39,959 nucleotides of DNA, from the NCBI GenBank assembly GCA_023412195.1, contig JAEYNZ010000018.1:1-39959 (forward strand), read 5' to 3'. Shown in pieces: positions 32,946 to 39,959 of the stretch. Positions within the stretch are counted from its first letter, which is position 1, and each line of letters opens with the position of its first letter. The stretch is from Bacteroidota bacterium. Lineage in GTDB: Bacteria; Bacteroidota; Bacteroidia; Bacteroidales; Prolixibacteraceae. The position numbers and the translations under genes are program-made. The notes beneath the pieces were generated by a model. It saw nothing but the letters and a program-made list of their open reading frames with translations, made no database searches and was not told where the DNA came from.

Positions 32946-33482
32946 TCAAAAAGCTTTTTTTACAGGCATTTCTTCTGAAAACCATTTATTCTGAGCACGA
33001 AGTGTTTGTTCAATAACATCTCTGACACACCCTTCTCCCCCCTTTTTGGAAGAAATATATTTCGAAATACGTTTAATTTCAGCAACTGCATCCTTTGGAC
33101 AAACAGGAACTCCAGTTTTTAACATCACGTGATAATCAACCAGGTCATCACCCATAAATAAAACTTCCTCAGCAGAAATGCCAGTTTTAAGCAGAAAATC
33201 ATTTAATGAAGCCACCTTGTCCTGGATGTTCTGATAATAATGCTCCACACCCAACCTGTCATACCGGAGCCTGATACTGTCGATATTACTTCCCGTAATT
33301 ACAGCCACAGGATATCCCAGAACAATGGCATTTTTAATGGCATAGCCATCTTTTACATTTGCTGTCCTGACAGGTTCCCCCTGTTGATTCAGTTCTGAAG
33401 TATCTCGCGACAGCACGCCATCCAGATCAAAAACAAATGCCTTAACATTCTTAAGTTCTTCTTTGAAAAATGACATATACAT
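32946..33482 (-). CDS. HAD phosphatase, KdsC/YrbI type
   Basis: A 178-residue HAD hydrolase without a cap domain. Motif I is FDLDGVLSRD, motif II VITGSN, and motif IV FMGDDLVDYHVM. This matches KdsC, which removes phosphate from KDO 8-phosphate in lipopolysaccharide synthesis; related phosphatases act on other sugar acids. Its ATG at 33482 overlaps the upstream stop (TAATG), and a second in-frame ATG is at 33476. It stands in a DUF2520-kdsC-maf run that I recall as common in Bacteroidota. Confidence 0.9.
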   Translation of the reverse strand: MYMSFFKEELKNVKAFVFDLDGVLSRDTSELNQQGEPVRTANVKDGYAIKNAIVLGYPVAVITGSNIDSIRLRYDRLGVEHYYQNIQDKVASLNDFLLKTGISAEEVLFMGDDLVDYHVMLKTGVPVCPKDAVAEIKRISKYISSKKGGEGCVRDVIEQTLRAQNKWFSEEMPVKKAF

Positions 33483-34255
33483 TACTTTTCATGATACTTA
33501 TATATACTCTTTGAAATCATTTCATACACTTCCTTCAGATCAGAAAACGCCTGAAGCTTTTCAATATGGGTTCCAATGATCTGTTGATCATATCGCAATG
33601 CCGGACCCGTCTGGGCCTTCAGCGGTTGCATCTCCCCTGCTTTCAATGCAGTTTCCAAAATTAATGGCTGCAACACCTCAAAACCTATATCCTGAGCTTT
33701 TAGTATATCAGAAGCTATAGTATACATATGATTCACAAAATTGCATGCAAAAACTGCCGCTATATGTAAATGAACTCTTTTTTCTGATTCGAGTTCCATA
33801 ACATGACTGGATATTTTACCTGCCAACCTACTCAATACAGATAAGTTCATTTCAGACTTTGATTCTATAAAAACCGGAATCTTATCAAAATTGATGCTTC
33901 TGTTTTTAGAGAATGTTTGTAATGGATAAAATACACCTGTATTGACTGAATAACTTTCAAGTTCAGATAATGGAAGACTCCCGGAACAATGAACAACCAG
34001 GCTGTTATTAAAATCAATCAAAGGTAAAACTTCATGTATGACTGAATCTTTTAAGGCAACAAAGTAAACATCAGCACCTTTCACAACATGACCCGGTTCT
34101 GAAGTAAATTTTGCATTTACCTGCATGGCCAGTGCTTTTGCTGAAGATTCTGTCCGGCTGTATACCTGTTCAATAATAAATCCTTTTTTCTTAAACCCGA
34201 TGGACAATCTGGTTGCCAGATTTCCTGCACCTATAAATACAAAACGGCAGCTCAT
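33482..34255 (-). CDS. Rossmann-fold DUF2520 protein
   Basis: A 257-residue putative NADP-dependent oxidoreductase. The N-terminal Rossmann loop is FVFIGAGNLATRLSIGFKKK. DVYFVALKDSVIHEVLPLI, VVHCSGSLPLSELE and GVFYPLQTFSKNR follow, then a helical C-terminal DUF2520 domain (VHLHIAAVFACNFVNHMYTIA). The fold resembles pyrroline-5-carboxylate or ketopantoate reductases; the substrate is unknown. The start codon lies inside a perfect 17-bp inverted repeat (see 34245-34291). No other start would keep the GxGxxA loop. Confidence 0.9.
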   Translation of the reverse strand: MSCRFVFIGAGNLATRLSIGFKKKGFIIEQVYSRTESSAKALAMQVNAKFTSEPGHVVKGADVYFVALKDSVIHEVLPLIDFNNSLVVHCSGSLPLSELESYSVNTGVFYPLQTFSKNRSINFDKIPVFIESKSEMNLSVLSRLAGKISSHVMELESEKRVHLHIAAVFACNFVNHMYTIASDILKAQDIGFEVLQPLILETALKAGEMQPLKAQTGPALRYDQQIIGTHIEKLQAFSDLKEVYEMISKSIYKYHEK

Positions 34256-34291
34256 TATTTTGAATTATCCTTCAAAAATAATGAGCTGCCG
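34245..34291 (-). terminator. 17-bp perfect hairpin: sod terminator containing the DUF2520 start codon
   Basis: CGGCAGCTCATTATTTT (34245-34261) and AAAATAATGAGCTGCCG (34275-34291) pair perfectly around a 13-nt loop. On the minus strand the stem follows the sod stop by 21 nt and is followed by TTTTGTATTTAT, so it has the form of an intrinsic terminator. The DUF2520 start codon (34255-34253) and its first codons are in the 3' arm. Any transcript that reads through would have that start base-paired. Confidence 0.75.
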
Positions 34292-34312
34292 CGTATGTAC
34301 CAATTTTATTTT

Positions 34313-35011
34313 CTAACGTTTTGCTTTCTGGTACCTGTCATTTACAGCCTGCCAATTCACTACGTTCCAGAAGTTATCAATGTATTCCGCCCTTTTGTTT
34401 TGATATTTAAGATAATATGCATGTTCCCATACATCCAGGCCCAATACAGGTGTACCTTTTTCCTCGGCAACATCCATTAGGGGATTATCCTGATTTGGAG
34501 TTGATGTAATTTTCAGGTTACCCTTACCATCAACAATCAGCCATGCCCAGCCACTGCCAAAACGGCCTGTAGCTGCTTCACCGAATTTCTTTTTAAATGC
34601 ATCAAGTGAATCAAATTCCTTTTCAATGGCCTGACGTAAACCTGCAGGAATTTCTCCTTGCTTCGGTGTCATAATTTCCCAGAAAAGGTTATGGTTATAA
34701 AACCCCCCTGCGTTATTCCTGACTGCAGCCGATTCTTTGCTAATGGTCTCAAATATCTTTTCAAGTGGAGTTTGTGCCAATTTTGAATCTTTTGCAGCTT
34801 TCATGAAATTATCATAATAGGCCCGGTGATGCTTTGAATAATGGATTTCCATAGTCTGTGCATCAATGTAAGGTTCCAGGGCATTGTAGTCATAACCCAG
34901 TTTGGGGAACTCATGTCCTTTAAAATTTTGCTGACCTGAAGCAATTGTGCCTGACAGGATAATCATCAACAACATCATTCCAAATGCGGAGATCAAGTTT
35001 CTTTTTTTCAT
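34313..35011 (-). CDS. Exported Fe/Mn superoxide dismutase
   Basis: A 232-residue superoxide dismutase with a Sec signal peptide (LISAFGMMLLMIILSGTIASGQ), so it is probably periplasmic or secreted. Metal ligands are His in EIHYSKHHRAYYDNF, His in FYNHNLFW, and Asp and His in DVWEHAYYLKY. The outer-sphere region reads NNAGGF and STPNQDNPL. The Gln in NQD and the Gly in the first segment resemble Mn-type or cambialistic enzymes more than strict Fe-type. It removes superoxide in the cell envelope. An 18-bp palindrome lies about 50 nt upstream, and the gene ends at a strong hairpin. Confidence 0.93.
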   Translation of the reverse strand: MKKRNLISAFGMMLLMIILSGTIASGQQNFKGHEFPKLGYDYNALEPYIDAQTMEIHYSKHHRAYYDNFMKAAKDSKLAQTPLEKIFETISKESAAVRNNAGGFYNHNLFWEIMTPKQGEIPAGLRQAIEKEFDSLDAFKKKFGEAATGRFGSGWAWLIVDGKGNLKITSTPNQDNPLMDVAEEKGTPVLGLDVWEHAYYLKYQNKRAEYIDNFWNVVNWQAVNDRYQKAKR

Positions 35012-35062
35012 ATCTTTTTGTCCTTTTTTTAATTGTACCTACGAAAACAATGAAAAATTTAA

Positions 35063-35080
35063 ATTGTTCGTAAGAACAAT
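35063..35080. promoter_or_regulatory. 18-bp palindrome between the O-antigen-ligase-like gene and sod
   Basis: ATTGTTCGTAAGAACAAT has 7-bp perfect arms around GTAA. It lies 52-69 nt upstream of the sod start and 27-44 nt after the preceding gene's stop. It could be an operator for redox control of sod or a weak AT-rich terminator for the upstream gene. The sequence alone does not decide. Confidence 0.4.
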
Positions 35081-35106
35081 CAATTATTGCCTTTAGGTTA
35101 AATCCC

Positions 35107-36702
35107 TTATCTGGAAGATGGAAGTGGTTTCTTCATCTCTTCGGTAGAATTGAATAAAAAAAGAGAATAAAAAAAAGTAAAAAAAGACAGCCCCATGTGG
35201 GTTTCAAGATTGGCATCACCAAAATTGACAAATGCAATTGCTATTAAAAAAAGAATGAATATATAGTTTTTTCGGTTATTTAAAACAATTACCGGAAAGA
35301 GCACGGCAATTATGATCCACAATGTTCCTGCAAAACCAAACTTTACAAGGTAATTAACATACTGGTTATGGGAAGAAGCCCTGTTTTCCTTCAGGAGCTT
35401 TGATTCCATCAGATCGTAAGCTTCATTGTATTTTATTTCCCAGTTGCCTGTTCCGATTCCAAAAATTGGATTGTGGCGGATAATATACATAGATGCTTTA
35501 AAATATTCCAGCCGCTGTGCAACGGTTTTGTAATTGGGATCACCTGTCCTGAAATAGTTGTCGAGTTCCCATACGGTTTCATAAATGCGCGGGTAAACTG
35601 AAAAATGCTGATCTGCAAATTTATAATTGGTGACCCCTGATTCTATCAGTTTGATTTCCCCTTCCGACAGGCTGCTTATCCCCGCACTGTCTTTTCTGAG
35701 CCCCCTGCTTGTCATAAACCGGATCAGTGTACTGCTGAGAGGGTATCCGTTGAGAAGATCATCATATTTTAAATCGCTGCGCTTATTCCACTCGTGCCTG
35801 AGTTCATCATCGCAAATGTAAACATAGATCAGGTGGCCATTTTCACGTGAACCTTCCTCGAAATTGTGAGAATAATAATTGCCTGATATGGTTTTGCTTT
35901 CTATTGATAACGGATCTACTTCCTTAAAATCATAAAAATCAGCAACAACTTTGGCAACCATGTAAACGGGTAAAAAAGCTATAAAAAGCAATACGGCAGT
36001 ATAAGTCATTTGCCATTTCCTGCTTTTTAGCCTTACAATAAACAGGATGAGGCCTGTAATGAGGGTACAAAAAAATGCGATGATACCCAGAAGTGATTTC
36101 AGTAGCAAAAGGAAAACCATAAGCCAGATGAAGGCAGCCAGGAAAACCATTTTGTTTATGGCTACAGGAATTGGTTTAAAATAAAACCAGGAAAGAATGA
36201 TCAGAGATAGGATAACCTGGAAAGAAAACCTGATATGGGAAATCATGCTCAGTGAACGAAAACCATCGATTTGCAGATAATCATGCAGCAAATACCGGGT
36301 CAGGGAAACAAGGCTGGAAACAACCACAGCTAAAATAAATACAAGCAGGACTGTATATAACTTTTTTGCCGGAAGTTTTGGTGAGATAGCTATTGCCAGG
36401 GGAACCACCACCCAAAAAATTGTTTTTTTCAATTCATAAACAGCGAGTGTAATATCGTGAGTAAAAATGGTTCCAATGAGGTAAACAACATAAACAGAAA
36501 CAGGAAAAAGAACAATTTTCAAATGCCTAATTTTAAAAGACGGGTGCAGCCACGACCTCAGAACAAGAGCCTGCAGCAGCAGCAATCCGGTAAAAATACT
36601 GACAAATGCTTCAGAAAAGGGAAAGAAGGCAACAATGGCAATGAGAGAGAAAAAAAAGCTATTCTCCCGCCACTTTTCCTGAATTCTATAAATCTGATTC
36701 AT
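35107..36702 (-). CDS. O-antigen ligase/polymerase-like membrane protein (Wzy_C)
   Basis: A polytopic inner-membrane protein of 531 residues from ATG 36702 (MNQIYRIQEKWREN). In-frame ATGs at 36765, 36792 and 36837 add non-hydrophobic or doubtful N-terminal sequence. About ten hydrophobic helices are visible. A large hydrophilic periplasmic loop of about 130 residues precedes the conserved IRHNPIFGIGTGNWEIKYNE and ASSHNQYVNYLVKFG, typical of the Wzy_C domain in WaaL and Wzy. Such enzymes join O-polysaccharide or similar glycans to a lipid carrier or protein. No other glycan genes are next to it; the nearest is the KDO-type phosphatase in the same strand run. Confidence 0.88.
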   Translation of the reverse strand: MNQIYRIQEKWRENSFFFSLIAIVAFFPFSEAFVSIFTGLLLLQALVLRSWLHPSFKIRHLKIVLFPVSVYVVYLIGTIFTHDITLAVYELKKTIFWVVVPLAIAISPKLPAKKLYTVLLVFILAVVVSSLVSLTRYLLHDYLQIDGFRSLSMISHIRFSFQVILSLIILSWFYFKPIPVAINKMVFLAAFIWLMVFLLLLKSLLGIIAFFCTLITGLILFIVRLKSRKWQMTYTAVLLFIAFLPVYMVAKVVADFYDFKEVDPLSIESKTISGNYYSHNFEEGSRENGHLIYVYICDDELRHEWNKRSDLKYDDLLNGYPLSSTLIRFMTSRGLRKDSAGISSLSEGEIKLIESGVTNYKFADQHFSVYPRIYETVWELDNYFRTGDPNYKTVAQRLEYFKASMYIIRHNPIFGIGTGNWEIKYNEAYDLMESKLLKENRASSHNQYVNYLVKFGFAGTLWIIIAVLFPVIVLNNRKNYIFILFLIAIAFVNFGDANLETHMGLSFFTFFYSLFLFNSTEEMKKPLPSSR

Positions 36703-36837
36703 TCTACCGGTTGATAATCCGGAGTAAAACGTTGCAATGAAGAATAAATTATGGTTAAGGCTCATGAATATAATATATACGCTTTTGCTCATCAGAACAC
36801 GGGCTTTGGATACTGTGGCCTGCTCTTCCACTCGCAC

Positions 36838-37243
36838 GCAATAATATCGTCGCAGGCGGGCTTAACTTCTCTCTTCAGAATGGGAAAGAGGCATCATTGC
36901 CAATAACCTGGCAACCAAATTTTTGCTGAATCAAAAAAAACTGACATGATGTATTAAAAATTTTTTCTACCTTTAATCAAAACAACCAAAAAATAACGGT
37001 CATGAAGAAATACCTGACAAATTCAATAAATAAATTTGTTTAAAGTAGCCGCCTGTTCCACTTCCAGACAGGTGGCGGTCATTTTACAATGGAAATTCTG
37101 ATTTAGAACCTCATTAATCAATACATTATTATGAGCAAAAATTTACCCAGCCTCCCGATGTATATCGGGAAACCGGGTTATATCTGCAAAAATTTGTTTA
37201 ACCGGCAGGAAATTCGCCGTTTCCTGTCATAAATAGTAAAATT
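36838..37243. other. Intergenic region with three hairpins before the T9SS operon
   Basis: About 400 bases without a convincing gene. A 13-codon frame at 37002-37043 starts MKKYL, like the real gene's MKKYC. The word AATTTGTTTAA follows it and recurs near 37189-37200, which suggests a decayed local duplication. Three hairpins lie at 37048-37076, 37153-37170 and 37204-37228. Confidence 0.5.
37048..37228 (+). repeat. Three successive hairpins in the leader of the S74-domain gene
   Basis: Hairpin 1 is GCCGCCTGT...ACAGGTGGC (37048-37056 with 37068-37076; one G-U). Hairpin 2 is TCCCGAT-GTAT-ATCGGGA (37153-37170). Hairpin 3 is GGCAGGAAA-TTCGCCG-TTTCCTGTC (37204-37228; one G-U). None is followed by a clear T-run. 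They end 15 nt before the ATG at 37244. Confidence 0.6.
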
Positions 37244-38182
37244 ATGAAAAAATATTGTTTATCGTTTTTTGTATGTGTATTAGCACTGTCTTTTAATGGA
37301 TTTTCGCAGTTAAAAGTAGTCAGTAGCGGAAACGTGGGCGTTGGAACAACTTCCCCGGGCGCCAAACTGGAAGTAAGTAATTCAAATCCCGTCCTTAATC
37401 ATTGCGTCAAGATTACAGGTCCTTCATATTTGGCAACAGTATTAATTGGCGGTGCCAGCCAAAGCACTCCTTACGAACTTTATGTTGGTGGAGAAGCTTA
37501 TTCAACAGGAGGCTGGACACCATCTGATGAAGTGTATAAGAAGAACATCCAGGCCCTTGACGGTAATGAAGTTTTAGCAAAATTATTGAAGGTTGATGGC
37601 AAAAAATATGAATATAAAAGAAAGCAGGAATTAGGTGAAATCCTGAAAAACGATACGCTTGGTTTAGTACCCAATTTTTCACCTGGCGAACGTTACGGTT
37701 TTATAGCCCAGGAACTGGAAAAAGAGTTCCCTGAACTGGTAAGGCTCGATTCGTTTACTATGACAAGAGCCATAAATTACGAAGGGATGATCCCAATTTT
37801 GCTTGAAGCGATAAAAGCCCAGCAAGCCCAAATTGACGATTTATTGGTACAAATTGAAGATTGTTGTAAAGACACGAAAAGTGCAGCAATAACAGGAACT
37901 GATTTAGATACACAAATCGATGTAGCTAAACTATACCAAAATACACCTAATCCTTTTAATACACAGACGACTATACGATATGAGATACCAGTAGCGGTAC
38001 AAAATGCCAAATTGCACATTTGCAATATGACAGGTACCTTATTGAAAACCATTGCAATCAAACATAGAGGTACAGGAAACCAATTAATAAATGCCAACGA
38101 ATTTGTTGCCGGAATGTATTTATATAGTTTGGTTACAGATGGAAAGATTGTTGATACGAAGCAGATGTTGTTAACTGAATAG
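37244..38182 (+). CDS. Secreted protein with S74 intramolecular chaperone domain and T9SS sorting domain
   Basis: A 312-residue protein. The signal peptide (MKKYCLSFFVCVLALSFNGFSQ) is followed by a short collagen- or fibre-like segment (GNVGVGTTSPGAKLEV) seen in phage-tail-like proteins. Next comes a peptidase S74 chaperone domain: WTPSDEVYKKNIQAL, with the Ser at residue 94 in the place of the self-cleavage Ser, then ERYGFIAQELEKEFPELV, YEGMIPILLEAIKAQQAQI and a short coiled coil. The C-terminus is a type A T9SS sorting domain (LYQNTPNPFNTQTTIRYEIP ... GMYLYSLVTDGKIVDTKQML). S74 domains trimerise beta-helical fibres and then cut themselves off; here that would also remove the sorting domain. 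It is the first gene of a plus-strand run, with 20 nt to the next. Confidence 0.87.
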   Translation: MKKYCLSFFVCVLALSFNGFSQLKVVSSGNVGVGTTSPGAKLEVSNSNPVLNHCVKITGPSYLATVLIGGASQSTPYELYVGGEAYSTGGWTPSDEVYKKNIQALDGNEVLAKLLKVDGKKYEYKRKQELGEILKNDTLGLVPNFSPGERYGFIAQELEKEFPELVRLDSFTMTRAINYEGMIPILLEAIKAQQAQIDDLLVQIEDCCKDTKSAAITGTDLDTQIDVAKLYQNTPNPFNTQTTIRYEIPVAVQNAKLHICNMTGTLLKTIAIKHRGTGNQLINANEFVAGMYLYSLVTDGKIVDTKQMLLTE

Positions 38183-38202
38183 TTTTTGAAAAAAAAATAG
38201 CA

Positions 38203-39135
38203 ATGAAAATAAGATTATTCATATTATCTCTTATGTTATATGGTGGAGTTAGTTCTCAGACAGAATGGGCTCCGATTGGAGCAGAATGGTATTATACATA
38301 CAGGGAAGGAGCCGCTACTCCGGCAACCGGATATTACCATCTTAAATCTATCAAAGACACTTTAATAGATTCAAAACAATGTAAGGTTATTGAAAAAACT
38401 TTGGTTGATTCACGCGGGAATGAATCTGTTGAAGGGTTCGATTATTTATATACTGACATATCCGAAAACAAGGTTTACAGATATAAGTATGAGGACTTTT
38501 ATCTTCTGTACGATTTCGCTAAAGAAGTTGGGGATACCATAATTATTAAAGAACCATATTCCGTAGCACTTTACGATTCAGTTGTTTTAATTGTTGATTC
38601 CATTTCACTAGAAGTAATTTCTGATACACTACAACTAAAAACATACTATGTAAATGAGATTTTAGCCTTAAGTAAACCTGAACTTCAGTTTAGTGGTAAA
38701 ATAATTGAAAAAATTGGAAACTACTCTTATTTCTTTCCAAAAGACCAATTAGTTTGTGATGGTGGATGTCCTGATCCTTTAAGATGTTACAGCGACGATT
38801 TGCTTAACTTTGTATCATATTATCCTTATCCGCCCTATTATCCTTACTCTTGGCCTTGCGACACTTTTTACACTTCAAGTATTTTAGTTTCTCTGTTGGA
38901 TGTGGATATTTACCCAAATCCATTCAGAAATTTTTTCGTAATTGAGGTCGGAGAAAGCAGCACTGACCCATTTGTATTTGAAATCTATAATCAGGCAGGG
39001 CGTATAGTTGCTCAACAAAGACAATTCATTACAAACAAATACATGGAAAATACGTCAACTTTTCCGCCGGGTATATATTTTGTCAAAGGATGGAACAACA
39101 AAAAACAAATTTTTAAAAAACTAATTAAATTCTAA
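38203..39135 (+). CDS. Hypothetical secreted protein with T9SS sorting domain
   Basis: A 310-residue protein with a short signal peptide (MKIRLFILSLMLYGGVSSQ). I do not recognise the body (about 20-230). It opens with WAPIGAEWYYTYREG, is rich in beta-strand-like stretches, has a cysteine-containing loop (CDGGCPDPLRC) and a Tyr/Pro-rich stretch (YYPYPPYYPYSWP). The C-terminal ~75 residues are a type A sorting domain (VDIYPNPFRNFFVIEV ... FPPGIYFVKGWNNKKQIFKKL). It should cross the outer membrane through the T9SS and be anchored or released. It lies between the S74-domain gene and the metalloprotease gene with 20- and 10-nt gaps, so co-transcription is likely. Confidence 0.85.
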   Translation: MKIRLFILSLMLYGGVSSQTEWAPIGAEWYYTYREGAATPATGYYHLKSIKDTLIDSKQCKVIEKTLVDSRGNESVEGFDYLYTDISENKVYRYKYEDFYLLYDFAKEVGDTIIIKEPYSVALYDSVVLIVDSISLEVISDTLQLKTYYVNEILALSKPELQFSGKIIEKIGNYSYFFPKDQLVCDGGCPDPLRCYSDDLLNFVSYYPYPPYYPYSWPCDTFYTSSILVSLLDVDIYPNPFRNFFVIEVGESSTDPFVFEIYNQAGRIVAQQRQFITNKYMENTSTFPPGIYFVKGWNNKKQIFKKLIKF

Positions 39136-39145
39136 AAAATACATT

Positions 39146-39959
39146 ATGAAAGCGTTTCTTTTAATAATATACTTTTCAACTATAATCGGAATAATTAATG
39201 GTCAAGATAAATTTGAATGCCATACATTAAATGAATATGTACCATTAAAATCAGCATCTTGCATTGATTGGAATATTTACGATCCAGTTGATCCTTTTGA
39301 CACTCCTATTAAAACTGTTAGGATAACTTTCCACATAATTCAAAAGAATGATGGTACAGGAAACTTTCCTAATAATACAACTTCTATAAATTGGTTAACA
39401 AACACTTTTATGAACCACGTGAACTGGAGATATACAAACTTCGAAGAGATGAACCTAGCAACTAGTTCGCCGATTATAACAGACAGCCGTATTCGATTTT
39501 CATTGGCTAATATTTATTTTTGGCAGGATGATTATGGTTGGAGTTATAAACAGACATATGCTTTTGGGGATTATTTGTACAATAAATTTATTGTTAATCA
39601 ATCAAACGTATTAAATAAAGACAACTCTATTCACATTTTTTTGAGCGAGGATGATGCAGGACACGGAATGGCCAGTGGGATAGGCAATAAAAGATGGATA
39701 ACAATTTCTGGAATTTATGCTAAATATCTTGCCAATCATTGGGCTCCCGCAAATCTCTTAAATCATGAATTGGGGCATTCTCTTGGCTTGATCCATACAT
39801 GGAACCAGAATGACGGATGCGATGACACACCAACAAACCCAAATTGCTGGAATGTTAATGAACCAAATAATGGGCTATGTTCTGTTCCATCAAATAATTT
39901 TATGGATTATAATGCATGCGGGTGTGCAACAACCATTTGTCAGGTTAATAGAATGCATA
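39146..39959 (+). CDS. Secreted zinc metalloprotease, M43 (pappalysin) type, 3' truncated by window
   Basis: Reading from ATG 39146, 271 codons stay open to the window edge, so the C-terminus is missing. The start MKAFLLIIYFSTIIGIINGQ is a signal peptide. The metzincin zinc motif HELGHSLGLIH is at residues 207-217 (His 207, 211, 217 and Glu 208). A downstream Met-turn NNFMDYNACG has its Met at residue 253. The spacing and the segment VRITFHIIQKNDGTG fit the M43 cytophagalysin/pappalysin family common in Bacteroidota, often carrying a T9SS domain at the unseen end. It lies 10 nt after the preceding T9SS protein gene. Confidence 0.88.
   Translation, partial: MKAFLLIIYFSTIIGIINGQDKFECHTLNEYVPLKSASCIDWNIYDPVDPFDTPIKTVRITFHIIQKNDGTGNFPNNTTSINWLTNTFMNHVNWRYTNFEEMNLATSSPIITDSRIRFSLANIYFWQDDYGWSYKQTYAFGDYLYNKFIVNQSNVLNKDNSIHIFLSEDDAGHGMASGIGNKRWITISGIYAKYLANHWAPANLLNHELGHSLGLIHTWNQNDGCDDTPTNPNCWNVNEPNNGLCSVPSNNFMDYNACGCATTICQVNRMH

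Noticed and set aside
37002..37043. A 13-codon frame starting MKKYL as a real leader peptide
   Set aside because: Too short to support, with no clear ribosome site or regulatory codons. Noted only as a possible decayed copy of the following gene's start.

Overview
The window looks like chromosomal DNA from a member of the Bacteroidota, probably a Bacteroidales-like anaerobe or relative. The signs are a TonB-dependent receptor with an N-terminal carboxypeptidase-regulatory domain, type IX secretion (T9SS) C-terminal sorting domains, a DoxX/MauE-thioredoxin fusion of the BT_3928 type, DUF1599, DUF3127, DUF4199 and DUF2520 genes in their usual Bacteroidota settings, and TTG-N20-TAnnTTTG promoters in place of the sigma-70 consensus. 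Most of the window is ordinary housekeeping sequence. The two ends are accessory in character.

Layout. 1-3.4 kb: a divergent guanylate-kinase-like gene and a DUF4874/DUF4832 secreted protein, set in unusually long repeat-rich intergenic DNA with hairpin repeats of ~40-nt period. The secreted-protein gene has an in-frame amber codon inside its T9SS sorting domain. 3.4-3.9 kb: tRNA-Tyr, tRNA-Thr and the SRP 4.5S RNA, all on the minus strand with recognisable promoters. 4-5.5 kb: DUF4199 membrane protein and a family 2 glycosyltransferase. 5.5-8.2 kb (minus): folP, cdaA (c-di-AMP synthase) and an NMO/FabK-like flavoprotein. 8.3-11.7 kb: DUF1599, DoxX-thioredoxin, tpiA, prmA. 11.7-12.9 kb: a YfcE-type phosphoesterase and a SixA-like phosphatase. 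13-19.7 kb: TonB receptor, recG, two aldo/keto reductases (one cytosolic, one Tat-exported). 19.7-23 kb (minus): Tat-exported SGNH hydrolase, DUF3127, two tandem FKBP isomerases (one lipoprotein, one cytosolic), mnmD. 23-29.7 kb: yciO-type protein (+), then trkH, trkA, comEC, def and ruvX (minus). 29.9-31.2 kb: an uncharacterised two-gene unit (soluble protein plus polytopic membrane protein). 31.2-36.7 kb (minus): orphan xylose-type binding lipoprotein, maf, kdsC-like, DUF2520, exported superoxide dismutase, O-antigen-ligase-like protein. 37.2-39.96 kb: an apparent operon of T9SS-type secreted proteins, including an S74 chaperone-domain protein and a truncated M43-type metalloprotease running off the window end.

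How the parts may connect: cdaA makes c-di-AMP, which in other bacteria controls RCK-containing K+ transporters, and trkA/trkH lie in the same window. The right-end operon and the left-end DUF4832 protein are clients of a T9SS apparatus that is not encoded here. No CRISPR array, prophage, insertion sequence or obvious defence system was found. The least explained items are the covarying hairpin repeats, the amber codon in the sorting domain, the terminator-like hairpin that contains the DUF2520 start codon, the S74-T9SS fusion and the two-gene unit at 29.9-31.2 kb.
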